A DNA stretch of 64,000 nucleotides from Geothrix sp. 21YS21S-2 (lineage in GTDB: Bacteria > Acidobacteriota > Holophagae > Holophagales > Holophagaceae). The stretch covers positions 964,001 through 1,028,000 of the forward strand of contig NZ_CP132910.1 in NCBI RefSeq assembly GCF_030846775.1, read 5' to 3'. Positions 40,884 to 49,574 of this stretch are shown one piece after another; position 1 is the stretch's first letter, and the number at the start of each line of letters is the position of its first letter. The notes beneath the pieces are model-generated. The model saw only the letters and a list, made by a program, of their open reading frames with translations. It did no database searches and had not been told where the DNA came from. A program made the position numbers and the translations under genes.

Positions 40884-41237
40884 ATGCTCATCGCCCGCAT
40901 CGCCCTCATCGCCTTCGCAACCTTCCAGACCCTTTCCGCCCAGCCGAAGAAGGAGGCCCCCCCCTTCGGGGGCGACTACCCCAAGTACTGGCTGGACGTG
41001 TGCGCCCGCTGCCACGGCGTGAACGGCAACGGCCGCGACAACGCCGGCCAGCAGCTGCCCGACAACGGCTTCGATTTCACCGACAGCCGCAAGGCGGGCC
41101 GCAAGAAGGATTCCGACTGGGTCCGCATCACCCTGGAAGGCAAGGAGAAGATGCCGGCCTTCAAGGGCAAGATGACCCCCGAGCAGGCCCAGAAGATGAT
41201 CACCGACATCATCCGTCCCTTCGGCGCCAGGCGCTAG
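40884..41237 (+). CDS. Small monoheme cytochrome c
   Basis: A 117-aa periplasmic cytochrome. The signal peptide (residues 1-19, ending LSAQ) precedes one heme site CARCHGVNGNGRDNAGQ (~42) and a C-terminal axial Met in MPAFKGKMT, the class I pattern. AGGAGG lies four bases before ATG 40884, 20 bases after the giant cytochrome. It probably shuttles single electrons between the inner-membrane heme protein encoded downstream and the multiheme cytochrome. Confidence 0.92.
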   Translation: MLIARIALIAFATFQTLSAQPKKEAPPFGGDYPKYWLDVCARCHGVNGNGRDNAGQQLPDNGFDFTDSRKAGRKKDSDWVRITLEGKEKMPAFKGKMTPEQAQKMITDIIRPFGARR

Positions 41238-41245
41238 GAGCACCC

Positions 41246-42028
41246 ATGACCCCGCGCCTGCGAACCGCCGCCCTGTGCCTGGCCTCGGGCCTCCTCTTCG
41301 GCGAGTCCTCCGAGTACCCCCTGGGGGTCAACCTGCCCACGGGCGACATGATGCAGTTCTGGGACCTGGGGATCGCCTTCACCCACCGCTTCTCCACGCC
41401 CGCCTCCGGCCACGGCAGGGACGCCTACGGCCTGGACGGCTACGCCTACCCGGGCTTCGGCGTGGACTTCGGATTCAAGCCCGTCAAGGGCCTCAACGTG
41501 ATCCTCTACCGCACGGCGGACAACAAGACCTTCACGTTCGCCCTCCAGCAGCGGCTCCTCAACGCCGACTTCGTGCGCATGGCCCTCCGGGCCGAGCGGT
41601 TCGACGAGGTGGTCAGGCGCGACGAGACGCCCCTCGGCACCGTGGGCCTCACCGGCGCCGCCTGCCAGCTGCCCACGGAAGTCTTCCTCGGGGACTTCGG
41701 GACCCTGACGGTGGTTCCCACCTGGCTGAGCCGCACCACCACCCGGAAGAAGGCCGTCTTCACGGCGGGAGCGGGACTGCGCATCGATTTCACCGACAAG
41801 CTGGGCTTCGTGGCCGAGTACTACCCGCGCCCCTCGAAGATCGACAAGGCCTTCAAGCCGGGCTACGCCGCGGGCTTCACCTACAAGACCTTCAAGCACC
41901 GGTTCACCCTGGTGGGCACCACCACCTCGGGCACCACGGCCAACCAGGTCCTGTCCGGGGACTACGGCGGGGGCGCGCGCTCCACCGGCCAGTGGGCCCT
42001 GGGGTTCAACGTGGAAAGGACCTTCTGA
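41246..42028 (+). CDS. DUF5777-like outer-membrane beta-barrel protein
   Basis: A 260-aa exported protein with a signal peptide (residues ~1-19) and alternating amphipathic strands throughout, ending in an aromatic residue (ALGFNVERTF), the usual outer-membrane insertion signal. MMQFWDLGIAFTHRF and GVDFGFKPVKGLNVILYRT resemble the DUF5777 barrel family found beside cytochrome genes in several phyla. It may form the pore around or beside the electron conduit. AGGAG lies five bases before ATG 41246; it is tightly spaced in the operon. Confidence 0.75.
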   Translation: MTPRLRTAALCLASGLLFGESSEYPLGVNLPTGDMMQFWDLGIAFTHRFSTPASGHGRDAYGLDGYAYPGFGVDFGFKPVKGLNVILYRTADNKTFTFALQQRLLNADFVRMALRAERFDEVVRRDETPLGTVGLTGAACQLPTEVFLGDFGTLTVVPTWLSRTTTRKKAVFTAGAGLRIDFTDKLGFVAEYYPRPSKIDKAFKPGYAAGFTYKTFKHRFTLVGTTTSGTTANQVLSGDYGGGARSTGQWALGFNVERTF

Positions 42029-42031
42029 GCC

Positions 42032-42934
42032 ATGACGGGCCCCATCGAGCTGTTCTCCAGGGAGCATCCCGCCTTCGTCCACGTACCGCTGGGCCTGGTG
42101 GTGTGCCTGCCTTTCATGATCGCGGCCGCCTACCGGTCCCGGTACCCCCAGACCTGGCGGCGCATGGCCCTCCGGGTGGCCCTGGTGGCCCTCGGCGGAG
42201 GCCTCCTGACCATGGCCAGCGGACTCTACTGGGGCCGGCTGCTCAACCTGATCCCCGCCGGAAGGCTCCTGCCGGTCGTCTCCTCCCAGGGCCAGGCGCT
42301 CCAGCGGACCCTGCGGTCCCACGAGGTGAACGCCCTGGCCGGAGCCGTCCTCGGCATCCTGTGCGTGCTGCTCCTGCGCAGGGCCTGCCGGGAGCCCGGG
42401 GATGCCCGCTGGACCGGAGCCTGCCTCCTGGGGACGGTCCTGTGGGCCGGGACGTGGGGGTACGTGGGCAAGCAGGGGGGCGTGATGGTCTTCGGCGACG
42501 CCGAGACCAACAAGGCCGCCGCGGAGGCCATCAACGCGAAGAAGAACGACGCCGAGGCGGAACTCCCCCTCCGGGCCCTGGACTATGCCAGCCTGGAGCC
42601 GCTGCAGGCGGCGCCCTTCCGCAGCAGGGCCCACGGGGGCCGGGAGGCCCGCTCCTGGGTCACCGCCTCGGGCAGCGACGCGCTGGCCGCCGGAAGGCCG
42701 CTTCCCGTCGGGGCCTACGCCGTCCTGACCACGTGGACCCTGGGCCTTCCCGGTCCCCTCCACATGCGCGAGGCCAAGGCCGACGGCACCCAGGCCTTCG
42801 CCCTCTACTGGCCCCGCGTGCCCGAGGGCGAGCGCGCGGCTTTCGGGGGGGAGGATTCGGTCTACTGGCGGAGCCCCCACCCGGCCCTGGAAGCCTGCGC
42901 CGGCTGCCATGCCGCGGGGAAGGCGCGGCCCTGA
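42032..42934 (+). CDS. DUF2231-like membrane protein with a C-terminal heme site
   Basis: A 300-aa protein with four hydrophobic segments (residues ~15-165). The beginning HPAFVHVPLGLVVCLPF and ASGLYWG match the DUF2231 type of membrane domain, whose conserved His residues may bind heme. The soluble C-terminal part (~170-300) ends in CAGCHAAGK, a single CxxCH heme-attachment site placed nearly at the C-terminus. It could be the inner-membrane quinol-side entry of the conduit; this is inference from topology and operon position. It starts three bases after the barrel gene. Confidence 0.72.
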   Translation: MTGPIELFSREHPAFVHVPLGLVVCLPFMIAAAYRSRYPQTWRRMALRVALVALGGGLLTMASGLYWGRLLNLIPAGRLLPVVSSQGQALQRTLRSHEVNALAGAVLGILCVLLLRRACREPGDARWTGACLLGTVLWAGTWGYVGKQGGVMVFGDAETNKAAAEAINAKKNDAEAELPLRALDYASLEPLQAAPFRSRAHGGREARSWVTASGSDALAAGRPLPVGAYAVLTTWTLGLPGPLHMREAKADGTQAFALYWPRVPEGERAAFGGEDSVYWRSPHPALEACAGCHAAGKARP

Positions 42935-42942
42935 TCCGGCCT

Positions 42943-45900
42943 TCAGGCGGGGCCGGGGGAGCCCTGGGTCTCCCGTATGGCCCTCAACAGGTCTGAAGTC
43001 GGTCCCCGCAGGGCACCCCCGGACGCCTCCGCATGGGACGAGAACCCGATGATGCGGATCCCTTGGCTTTCCCGCCAGAGGGTGCGCGCCAGATCCGCCC
43101 CGACCGGCCCCGCCGCGCCGGCATCCACCACCACCACATCCGGCTTGAGCCTTCGCACCAGGTCCCGCGCCTCCTCCCCGTCCTTCGCCACCCCCACCAC
43201 GTCCAGGTCGTCCTCCTCAGCCAGGAGGTCCTCCAGCACCCCGCGCTGCGCGGGATGGCCCCCCACCAGGAGGATGGCGATCCGCGCACCCTGGCCCCCG
43301 GCGCCCTCGGCCAGCGGCACCTTCGCCTCGTTCCGGGCGTAGATCGTCGTGCGGGTGCCCTCGCCGGGGCCGCCCACGATCTCCATGCGGCCGCCCACGT
43401 GGGCGAGCCGCTGCTGGATGTTGAACAGGCCGAAGCCCCCCCGGCCCAGGGCCAGCGGGGCCGGGTCGATGCCGCGGCCCTGGTCGGCCACCACCAGCTT
43501 CAGCCATCCGCCGCCTTCCCGGGTGAGCGTGACCCTGGCCTCCTTCACCCCGGAGTGCTTCGCGGAGTTCAGCACGAGTTCCCGCACCGAATTGAACAGG
43601 AGGAGCTTCAGGGATTCCTCCGCCGGCTCGGTGCCGGGATCCGCCTGGATGTCCACCCGGAAGCCCGACTGCGCGGCCAGGCGCTGGGCGAGCCAGGTGA
43701 GCGCGGCCAGGAGGCCGCCCTGCTGGAGGATGGGCGGGCACAGCTCCACCGCCAGGGAGCGGGACGCCTCGATGGCCTCCCGCAGGATGGCGTCCACCTC
43801 CCCGAAGCGGGCGGGAATGTCCTCACCTCCCGAGAGCTGGATCAGCTCCACCTTCATCCTGGCGGCCACCAGAAGCTGCTGGAGGTGGTCGTGGAGGACC
43901 AGGGCCAGGCGCTGGCGCTCGCGCTGCTCGGCCTGGGTGAGCTCCAGGGCCAGCGCGCGCAGGCGGCTGACCAGCCCCTGGACCTCGGCCGTTCGTTCGG
44001 CCACGCGGCGTTCCAGGTCCTCGTTGGAAAGGCGGAGGACCTCCTTGTTCTTCTTCTTCTCGAGTGCGATGGCCAGGTGGGTGGAGAGGGCGTTGATGAG
44101 GGCCAGGTCCCCCTCGTTGAAGGCCTCCCTTTCGGCGCCGAAGGCGAGGGTGCCGAAGATCCGTCCGTCGCTGCCCAGAAGGGAGCGGCAGGCGAAGGCC
44201 TTGATCCCGTATTCGGAGGCGAGCTGGGCGGGCGGGCAGAAACCCGGGCCGCACGGGACGGGCGCGTCCTCCCGGGCGTCGCACGCGCAGTCCGGCGCCC
44301 TGGAGCAGGCGGCCTCGAAGCTCGCCGAATCCTCCGGGCGCAGGCCGCTGCTGGAGTAGAGGCGCAGGTCACCTGCCGGTCCGGCGAGAAGGTTCAGGAA
44401 GACCTGGCAGTCCAGCGCCACCATGCATTGCCGGGCCAGGGACTCCATGAGGGCTTCGGGATCCTCCTGGTGGAGAAGGGCGGCCATGGCGGCGGCGAGG
44501 GTCTCCAGACGGTGGTGGTTCCGGCGCAGGGTCTCCTCCGAGCGCTTGGCCTGGGTGATGTCCCGGGTGAAGCTGCCGACGCCCGACACCTGGCCGAGCT
44601 TGTCGAGCACCGGGTAGAACGAGTGATGGAAGGAGATGCCGTCCCTTTCATCCTCGAATCCCATGGGCTCGCGGGTGGCGACGACCCGCGCCAGGACGGC
44701 CCTCCGCGCGGCGGCGACGTCCGGGGGGACGAACTCGTCCATCAACCTGCCCACCAGTTCCTCCTGGGAGCGCCCCACCCTCAGGGCCGCGGTGGGATTG
44801 GCCAGGACGACCCGCCCCTCGGGGCTGAAGAGCCATATGGATTCCGTCGTCGCCGCCATGAAGGCCTGCATTCTCGCCGCCGTCTGGAGGAGTTCCCCCT
44901 CCATGCGCTTGCGCTCGGAGATGTCCCGGATGACGCTCAGGATCCGCTCCTGGCCTTCGAGGGTGATGCTCCGGGCATTCACCTCCACCTGGACCTGCGT
45001 GCCGTCCTTGCGCCGGTGGACGGTCTCGAACAGGGTGCCGTGGTTCCGGGCCTCGAGGATCTGCCGGCGGACGATCCCGGGTTCGTCCACCCGCAGATCC
45101 TGGATGGAGAGCGCCACAAGCTCGTCGTGGGCATAGCCGTAGAAATCCACGGCGGCCTGGTTGGCCTCCTCCACCCGGCCCTCCACATCCACCAGGATGA
45201 GGGGATCCCGGGCGTGCCTGGCGATGAGGTGGTAGCGCTCGGCCACCGCCTGGGCCTTCCGGCGGGCGGTGACGTCCCGCAGGGCCACCATGCGCCGGGC
45301 CTGGCCCTCGAACATGAACGGCCTGGAGGTCGCCTCCAGGTCGAGGACGGTGCCGTCCCCCCGGAGGGCACTGAGCTCGCCCATCCGGCCATCCCCCTCC
45401 AGGACGGCGTCCAGGGCCCCGGCCCGGTCCGGCCCCGGCAGGATCGCATCGAGCTCCGCTTCCAGGATCGCCTCCTTGTCCCGGCCCAGCATCCTGCAGA
45501 AGCGGTCGTTGGCATCCACGATCCGCCGCCCGTCCAGGATGGCGATGCCCTCGGAGGTGGCCTCGGCCAGGAGGCGGAAGCGGGTCTCCCGGTCCCGGAG
45601 CGCCTCCGCGGCGGCCGCGCGTTCGGCCGCGACCTGGGCCCGGGTCTCGGCCTGGGAGGCCCGGGCCCGGGCCTTGAGCATCGACCCCACCACGGACGTG
45701 ATCAGGCAGCTGCCCACCAGGAACACCAGGAGCTCGGCGCGCTGGGCGGGGTCGTTGTCCACGAGGCTGCCGGGGGTGATCAGGTACCAGTCCACCACGA
45801 AGCCGGAGAGCAGGGTGGCCAGGAGGCCGCCCCGCAGGCCCCCCGCCAAGGCCGCGAGCAGGACGGCCGGATAGAAGGTGATGAACGGGTGGCTGGCCTC

Positions 45901-46812
45901 CAGCCCCGACAGGAAGAGGGCCCGGAACCCCCAGGCCGCCGCCACGATGAGAAGCACCACCAGGGGCCAGAACCGTTCCATGCGGCGCAGGAGGAGGAAG
46001 GCGCGCCCGGCCTGCGGAGCGGGCCCGCCCCGGCCCAGGGCGGCCAGGACGAGGTAGGCTCCGCCCAGGAACTGGGCCCAGTGCCCGGTCCAGCCCAGGA
46101 GGCCGCCGGGAACCGGGTCGAGGGTCAGGCCCAAGGCGCCCAGCGCGAACAGGGCAAGGGCCGCGGCGTAGAAACGGCCGAAGACGGACGGGGCCCGGCG
46201 GTCCCGGACGGCCTGGATCCCGGCAGCGGCCAGCAGTGCGGCAAGGGTGGAGACGGCCATTCCGGAACCCAGCCCGGCGGGGCCCCAGGCCGGAACCCGG
46301 AGGCCCAGCCACCCCCCCAGGGCCAGGGTCGCCACCCCCGCCACCGCCAGCCAGACCCGGGGCGACCGCGGGGACGCGCCGGGCCGGGCCAGGAGGAGCA
46401 CCGCCGCCAGGTGGCAATGGGAGGCGGCCCAGAGGCACACCGCCTGGAGGCGTTCCACGCCCGGGCCTTCCCCGAAGTCTGGACGGGACGCGAGGATCGC
46501 CCAGGCGCCTTGCATCAGGGCCCCGCCCATCAGGAGGAGAAGCCCCGGTTCCCCCGAGCGCAGGTACAGGCGGCCCAGGCGATGGATCACCAGCGCCGAC
46601 GTGAGGATCAGGAACAGGAAGTTGAGATGCAGAAAGAGGAAAGCCGAACCGTAGGGCGTGCGGAGTTCCGCCCGCAGCAGGACCAGTTCCGCGGCGAGGA
46701 TGAGGGGAATGGGCAGCCATGCCAGGGTCGCGAGCCGCCCCGGACCGGAGCCCGGAATGCCCGGGCCCTTCCGTGGGGCCGGCCCTGGGAATGGACCCGC
46801 ATCCGTGGTCAA
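42943..46812 (-). CDS. Large membrane hybrid histidine kinase (3 PAS, GAF, degenerate receiver)
   Basis: A 1289-aa kinase. About a dozen hydrophobic segments (residues ~15-375) include a KdpD-like DUF4118 region (SHPFITFYPAVLLAALAGGL). Three PAS domains follow (~405-520, ~525-645, ~650-770), then a GAF domain (~790-930), a HisKA_3 domain (ERQRLALVLHDHLQQLL), an ATPase domain (VLNSAKHSGVKEARV, DQGRGIDP) and a receiver-like end (~1175-1285). There the acidic pair is lost (ILLVGGHPAQ) and Lys is absent, though Asp remains (DVVVVDAG). The start is TTG 46812, four bases after AGGAGG. HisKA_3 predicts a LuxR-type partner, probably the 31419 regulator. It converges with the cytochrome operon. Confidence 0.9.
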   Translation of the reverse strand: MTTDAGPFPGPAPRKGPGIPGSGPGRLATLAWLPIPLILAAELVLLRAELRTPYGSAFLFLHLNFLFLILTSALVIHRLGRLYLRSGEPGLLLLMGGALMQGAWAILASRPDFGEGPGVERLQAVCLWAASHCHLAAVLLLARPGASPRSPRVWLAVAGVATLALGGWLGLRVPAWGPAGLGSGMAVSTLAALLAAAGIQAVRDRRAPSVFGRFYAAALALFALGALGLTLDPVPGGLLGWTGHWAQFLGGAYLVLAALGRGGPAPQAGRAFLLLRRMERFWPLVVLLIVAAAWGFRALFLSGLEASHPFITFYPAVLLAALAGGLRGGLLATLLSGFVVDWYLITPGSLVDNDPAQRAELLVFLVGSCLITSVVGSMLKARARASQAETRAQVAAERAAAAEALRDRETRFRLLAEATSEGIAILDGRRIVDANDRFCRMLGRDKEAILEAELDAILPGPDRAGALDAVLEGDGRMGELSALRGDGTVLDLEATSRPFMFEGQARRMVALRDVTARRKAQAVAERYHLIARHARDPLILVDVEGRVEEANQAAVDFYGYAHDELVALSIQDLRVDEPGIVRRQILEARNHGTLFETVHRRKDGTQVQVEVNARSITLEGQERILSVIRDISERKRMEGELLQTAARMQAFMAATTESIWLFSPEGRVVLANPTAALRVGRSQEELVGRLMDEFVPPDVAAARRAVLARVVATREPMGFEDERDGISFHHSFYPVLDKLGQVSGVGSFTRDITQAKRSEETLRRNHHRLETLAAAMAALLHQEDPEALMESLARQCMVALDCQVFLNLLAGPAGDLRLYSSSGLRPEDSASFEAACSRAPDCACDAREDAPVPCGPGFCPPAQLASEYGIKAFACRSLLGSDGRIFGTLAFGAEREAFNEGDLALINALSTHLAIALEKKKNKEVLRLSNEDLERRVAERTAEVQGLVSRLRALALELTQAEQRERQRLALVLHDHLQQLLVAARMKVELIQLSGGEDIPARFGEVDAILREAIEASRSLAVELCPPILQQGGLLAALTWLAQRLAAQSGFRVDIQADPGTEPAEESLKLLLFNSVRELVLNSAKHSGVKEARVTLTREGGGWLKLVVADQGRGIDPAPLALGRGGFGLFNIQQRLAHVGGRMEIVGGPGEGTRTTIYARNEAKVPLAEGAGGQGARIAILLVGGHPAQRGVLEDLLAEEDDLDVVGVAKDGEEARDLVRRLKPDVVVVDAGAAGPVGADLARTLWRESQGIRIIGFSSHAEASGGALRGPTSDLLRAIRETQGSPGPA

Positions 46813-46859
46813 GAAACCTCCTGAAAAGTACCGGTGTGCACAAGGCGGATCGATGGCTA

Positions 46860-46889
46860 TCTATAATGTTCGGATTTCCAGAAATGCAA
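46860..46889 (-). promoter_or_regulatory. Candidate promoter of the large hybrid kinase
   Basis: Minus strand TTGCAT (46889-46884), 18-base spacer, TATAGA (46865-46860); a start near 46853 gives a ~40-base leader to the TTG start at 46812. The -35 match is only moderate. Confidence 0.35.
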
Positions 46890-47084
46890 CATGAATTCCA
46901 ATGTGATTGGCAACACATGATGCGTTTGGGATGAATCAGGCGAGCGGGCGACTGCCAGGCATCAGGATTGAGTCTGCATTTCAGGCTTGATTATCAAATT
47001 GATTAATCTTTGGCGATATGAACTCTTCTTCCTTCAATTGGAAATCGAATCCAGGTTCGATTCTCGCAAACAGGCTCAAACAAA

Positions 47085-47112
47085 TTGACTGATCATAATA
47101 ATGCGACATAAA
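47085..47112 (+). promoter_or_regulatory. Candidate promoter in AT-rich intergenic region
   Basis: TTGACT (47085-47090), 16-base spacer, CATAAA (47107-47112). It would give a leader of about 250 bases to the soluble kinase at 47369, longer than expected, so the assignment is weak. Confidence 0.3.
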
Positions 47113-47368
47113 TATCGCGTTTTTCACGCGTTCGCTCTAGTGTTCCATTTTCTCATCCACTCCAACCCGCTAGATAAATTGCCCATGGAGTCTTATATGT
47201 GAAATTATTTATAAATTCACGCTGCCACGATAAGAAAAATTCAAAGACCTGATTTTGCACATCTCGAATTGGTCCATCTTATACTTTCACTGCCAGCACT
47301 TCGGGCAGGAAACGGAATGGCCGCAAAGGACCATCCAACGAAGCCGGTTTCCGGGGGAGGGCGCAACC

Positions 47369-48202
47369 ATGCGCCCCTGCCGGACAGGGTGCCGGAATCA
47401 CGACGGGCGTTTGGTTTCGACAGGAGAGCAGGTGCTGAATGACCCGGCTTCGTCCGACCCCGGCAGAACCCCTGCCTTCGAGGCTGCGCTCCGGTCCCGG
47501 AAGGCCGAGGCCCTCAACGCGCTCGCCAGCGGGATCGTCCACGACCTCAACAACCTCCTCACCGCCATCATCGGGAACGCAACCCTGGCCCGCATGGCCG
47601 TCGAGCCCGATGACCGAATGGCCGGCTACCTCCGGGGCATCGACCAGGCCGCCCAGAGGACCGCAGCCCGGATCGGCCAGCTCCAGGCCTTCACGGGCAA
47701 AGGCGTGTTCCGGTTCACCCAGGTGGACCTCGATCAGCTGGTCCGGGACGCCGTGCGCCAGGCCCCGCCCCTTCCCCCGCAGGTGGACCTGGTCTGCGAA
47801 CCGGCCCGCGATACCCCCCGGGTGATCGGCGACTCCGCCCTGCTGGCCCAGGTCATCGCCCAGCTCCTCCTGAACGCCCAGGAGGCGTTTCCCGATGGCA
47901 GGAAAGGCCGCATCACGGTGTCCACCGGGCCGGGCCTGGCGGAGGGCGGGGAAGCGGCGGAATGGATCGTCCCCATGGCCCCCGGACCCTGCGCCTTCCT
48001 GGAGGTGGCCGACGAGGGGACCGGGATGACGCCGGAGGTCCTGGCAAGAGCCTTCGATCCCTTCTTCACCACCAAGTTCATGGACCGCGGACTGGGCCTG
48101 CCGGCGGTGATGGGGATCCTAAGGAAACACGGCGGGGGCCTCCGGGTGGAGACGGAGCCTGGGAAGGGTACGCGGATGAAGGTGTTCCTGCCCCCCGCCT
48201 AG
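47369..48202 (+). CDS. Soluble histidine kinase without a sensor domain
   Basis: A 277-aa NtrB-like kinase core. An unstructured ~45-residue N-terminus precedes the phosphoacceptor domain (ASGIVHDLNNLLTAIIG, His near residue 60) and an ATPase domain with N-box QLLLNAQEAFPDG, DEGTGMTP and RGLGLPAVMG; a final strand GTRMKVFLP ends it. No PAS, receiver or membrane segment is present, so its input must come from a partner. The frame is open from 47255, but ATG 47369 has GGAGG eight bases upstream and is the likelier start. Its stop overlaps the stop of the small minus-strand gene at 48199. Confidence 0.85.
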   Translation: MRPCRTGCRNHDGRLVSTGEQVLNDPASSDPGRTPAFEAALRSRKAEALNALASGIVHDLNNLLTAIIGNATLARMAVEPDDRMAGYLRGIDQAAQRTAARIGQLQAFTGKGVFRFTQVDLDQLVRDAVRQAPPLPPQVDLVCEPARDTPRVIGDSALLAQVIAQLLLNAQEAFPDGRKGRITVSTGPGLAEGGEAAEWIVPMAPGPCAFLEVADEGTGMTPEVLARAFDPFFTTKFMDRGLGLPAVMGILRKHGGGLRVETEPGKGTRMKVFLPPA

Positions 48203-48423
48203 CAGGCCGGGCCTGCGGTGCCGGCGCGGATCCTGGCGTCCCGGAGCGCGTTCCGCCGGGCCTGGGTGAACCGCAGGCGCCGGGTCCACCCCTCGTCCCG
48301 GGCCGAGCGCCGGATGTGGCCGGGCGCGTCCGTGCAGGGCCACCGGGGAGCCTGGGCCGAGGCAACGGTCATGCAGGCGCCCAGGAGCATGGCGAGGCGG
48401 GTGAGGGCTCGGGTCATGGGCAT
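48199..48423 (-). CDS. Tiny exported protein downstream of chrA-type gene
   Basis: A 74-aa protein with a clear signal peptide (residues 1-22: TRALTRLAMLLGACMTVASA, cut before QAPRW) and a short basic mature part of about 50 residues with two Cys. GGGAGGA stands four bases before ATG 48423. The gene lies 53 bases behind the chromate-transporter-type gene on the same strand, so it may be the third gene of that operon. No family is recognised. The signal peptide plus ribosome site argue for a real gene despite the size. Confidence 0.55.
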   Translation of the reverse strand: MPMTRALTRLAMLLGACMTVASAQAPRWPCTDAPGHIRRSARDEGWTRRLRFTQARRNALRDARIRAGTAGPAC

Positions 48424-48476
48424 GGGGTCCTCCCGGTTGTCCATGAGAGGAGCGGGCGGGAGGAAAGGTTGAGAGC

Positions 48477-49574
48477 CTATCTCAACAAAAGCAGGCCCAC
48501 CCCCCCGCCCCCCAGGACCAGCCAGGTGGGGTTCACTTTGAACCGGATGAGCAGGAAGCCGCTGGCCGCCCCCAGGGCGGCGGTCCAGGGATCCACCACG
48601 GCGGCCCGGCTCAAGGCCCAGGTCACCGAGGCCATGAGGGCCAGGGCCCCCACATTGATGCCGTCCAGGAAGGCGGCCATGCCGGCTGACTTGCGCAGCC
48701 TGGGAACCAGGAGCCCCAGGGCGGCCACGAAGAAGAACGAGGGCAGGAAGATCCCCACCGTGGCGGCAAGGGCCCCCGGCCAGCCCCGCAGGACGTAGCC
48801 GATGAAGGTCGCGGTGGTGAACACCGGACCCGGCGTCACCTGCCCCACCGCCACGGCGTCCAGGAGCTGGGCCTGGGTGAGCCAGCGGTACCGGTCCACC
48901 AGGTCCGCCTTGAGGAAGGCCAGGAGGACGTAGCCGCTGCCGAAGAGCACGGACCCCAGCTTGAGGAAGAAGAGGAACAGGCTCCCCAGGCCCACGGCGG
49001 GCAGGGCGCCCCCGGCGGCCATGGGCAGCCAGGCGATGGCGGTCCCCGGCTTCATCACCCGGACGGCGGCGGCCAGTCCGGCCCCCAGGAGCACCACCAG
49101 CGGATGGAGCCCCAGGAAGGCGGCGGCCAGCGCCAGGCCGCCCAGCACCGCCAGGAGGCGGGTCCGGAAGGCCGTCCGGCCCAGGTTCCACAGGGCCTGG
49201 AACACGATGGCGAGCACAACCGGCTTGATGCCGTAGAGGAGGCCCTGCGCCTGGGGCAGGCGGCCGAAGCGCACGTAACCCCATGCCAGCGCCAAGGTCA
49301 GGAGGGACGCCGGAAGGATGAAGCAGACCCCGCCCAGCGCGAGCCCGGCCCAGCCCGCCCGGCGGTAGCCCAGGCTCATGGCCAGCTGCGTGGAACTGGG
49401 CCCCGGGATGAGGTTGGCCGCCCCCAGCAGGTCCAGGAAGTCCGCCCGCGTCAGCCATTCCCGGCGGCCCACGGCCTCCTGCTCCATGAGGGCGATGTGG
49501 GCGGCGGGGCCTCCGAAGGCGGTGAAGCCCAGGCGGAGGAAGAAGCCGGCCACTTCAAGCAGGGGACCCGTCAT
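48477..49574 (-). CDS. chrA: ChrA-type chromate/anion transporter
   Basis: A 365-aa inner-membrane protein of the CHR family, with two homologous halves. The first contains FFLRLGFTAFGGPAAHIALM and ANLIPGPSSTQLAMSLGYRR, the second FFLKLGSVLFGSGYVLLAFL and VGQVTPGPVFTTATFIGYV: the duplicated FxxxGxxxFGG...xPGPxxxQ/T signature. Characterised members export chromate or sulfate by proton exchange; the actual substrate here is unproven. The length is near the usual 390-400. The start overlaps the upstream barrel gene by four bases, so both are co-expressed. Confidence 0.92.
   Translation of the reverse strand: MTGPLLEVAGFFLRLGFTAFGGPAAHIALMEQEAVGRREWLTRADFLDLLGAANLIPGPSSTQLAMSLGYRRAGWAGLALGGVCFILPASLLTLALAWGYVRFGRLPQAQGLLYGIKPVVLAIVFQALWNLGRTAFRTRLLAVLGGLALAAAFLGLHPLVVLLGAGLAAAVRVMKPGTAIAWLPMAAGGALPAVGLGSLFLFFLKLGSVLFGSGYVLLAFLKADLVDRYRWLTQAQLLDAVAVGQVTPGPVFTTATFIGYVLRGWPGALAATVGIFLPSFFFVAALGLLVPRLRKSAGMAAFLDGINVGALALMASVTWALSRAAVVDPWTAALGAASGFLLIRFKVNPTWLVLGGGGVGLLLLR

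Larger units (their letters stand above)
46813..47368. other. AT-rich divergent intergenic region
   Basis: About 555 bases without a gene, markedly AT-richer than both flanks. It holds candidate promoters for both directions: TTGCAT-N18-TATAGA on the minus strand (46889-46860) for the large kinase and TTGACT-N16-CATAAA on the plus strand (47085-47112). No insertion-sequence remnant or structured RNA was recognised. Confidence 0.5.

Noticed and set aside
43033-46824. A 1263-residue plus-strand frame opposite the large hybrid kinase
   Set aside because: Low-complexity composition and no family match; the minus-strand frame has complete PAS, GAF and kinase domains.
47046-47075. A tRNA T-arm-like sequence (GGTTCGATTCTC) in the AT-rich intergenic region
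   Set aside because: The stem bases do not pair and no anticodon or acceptor arm is present.
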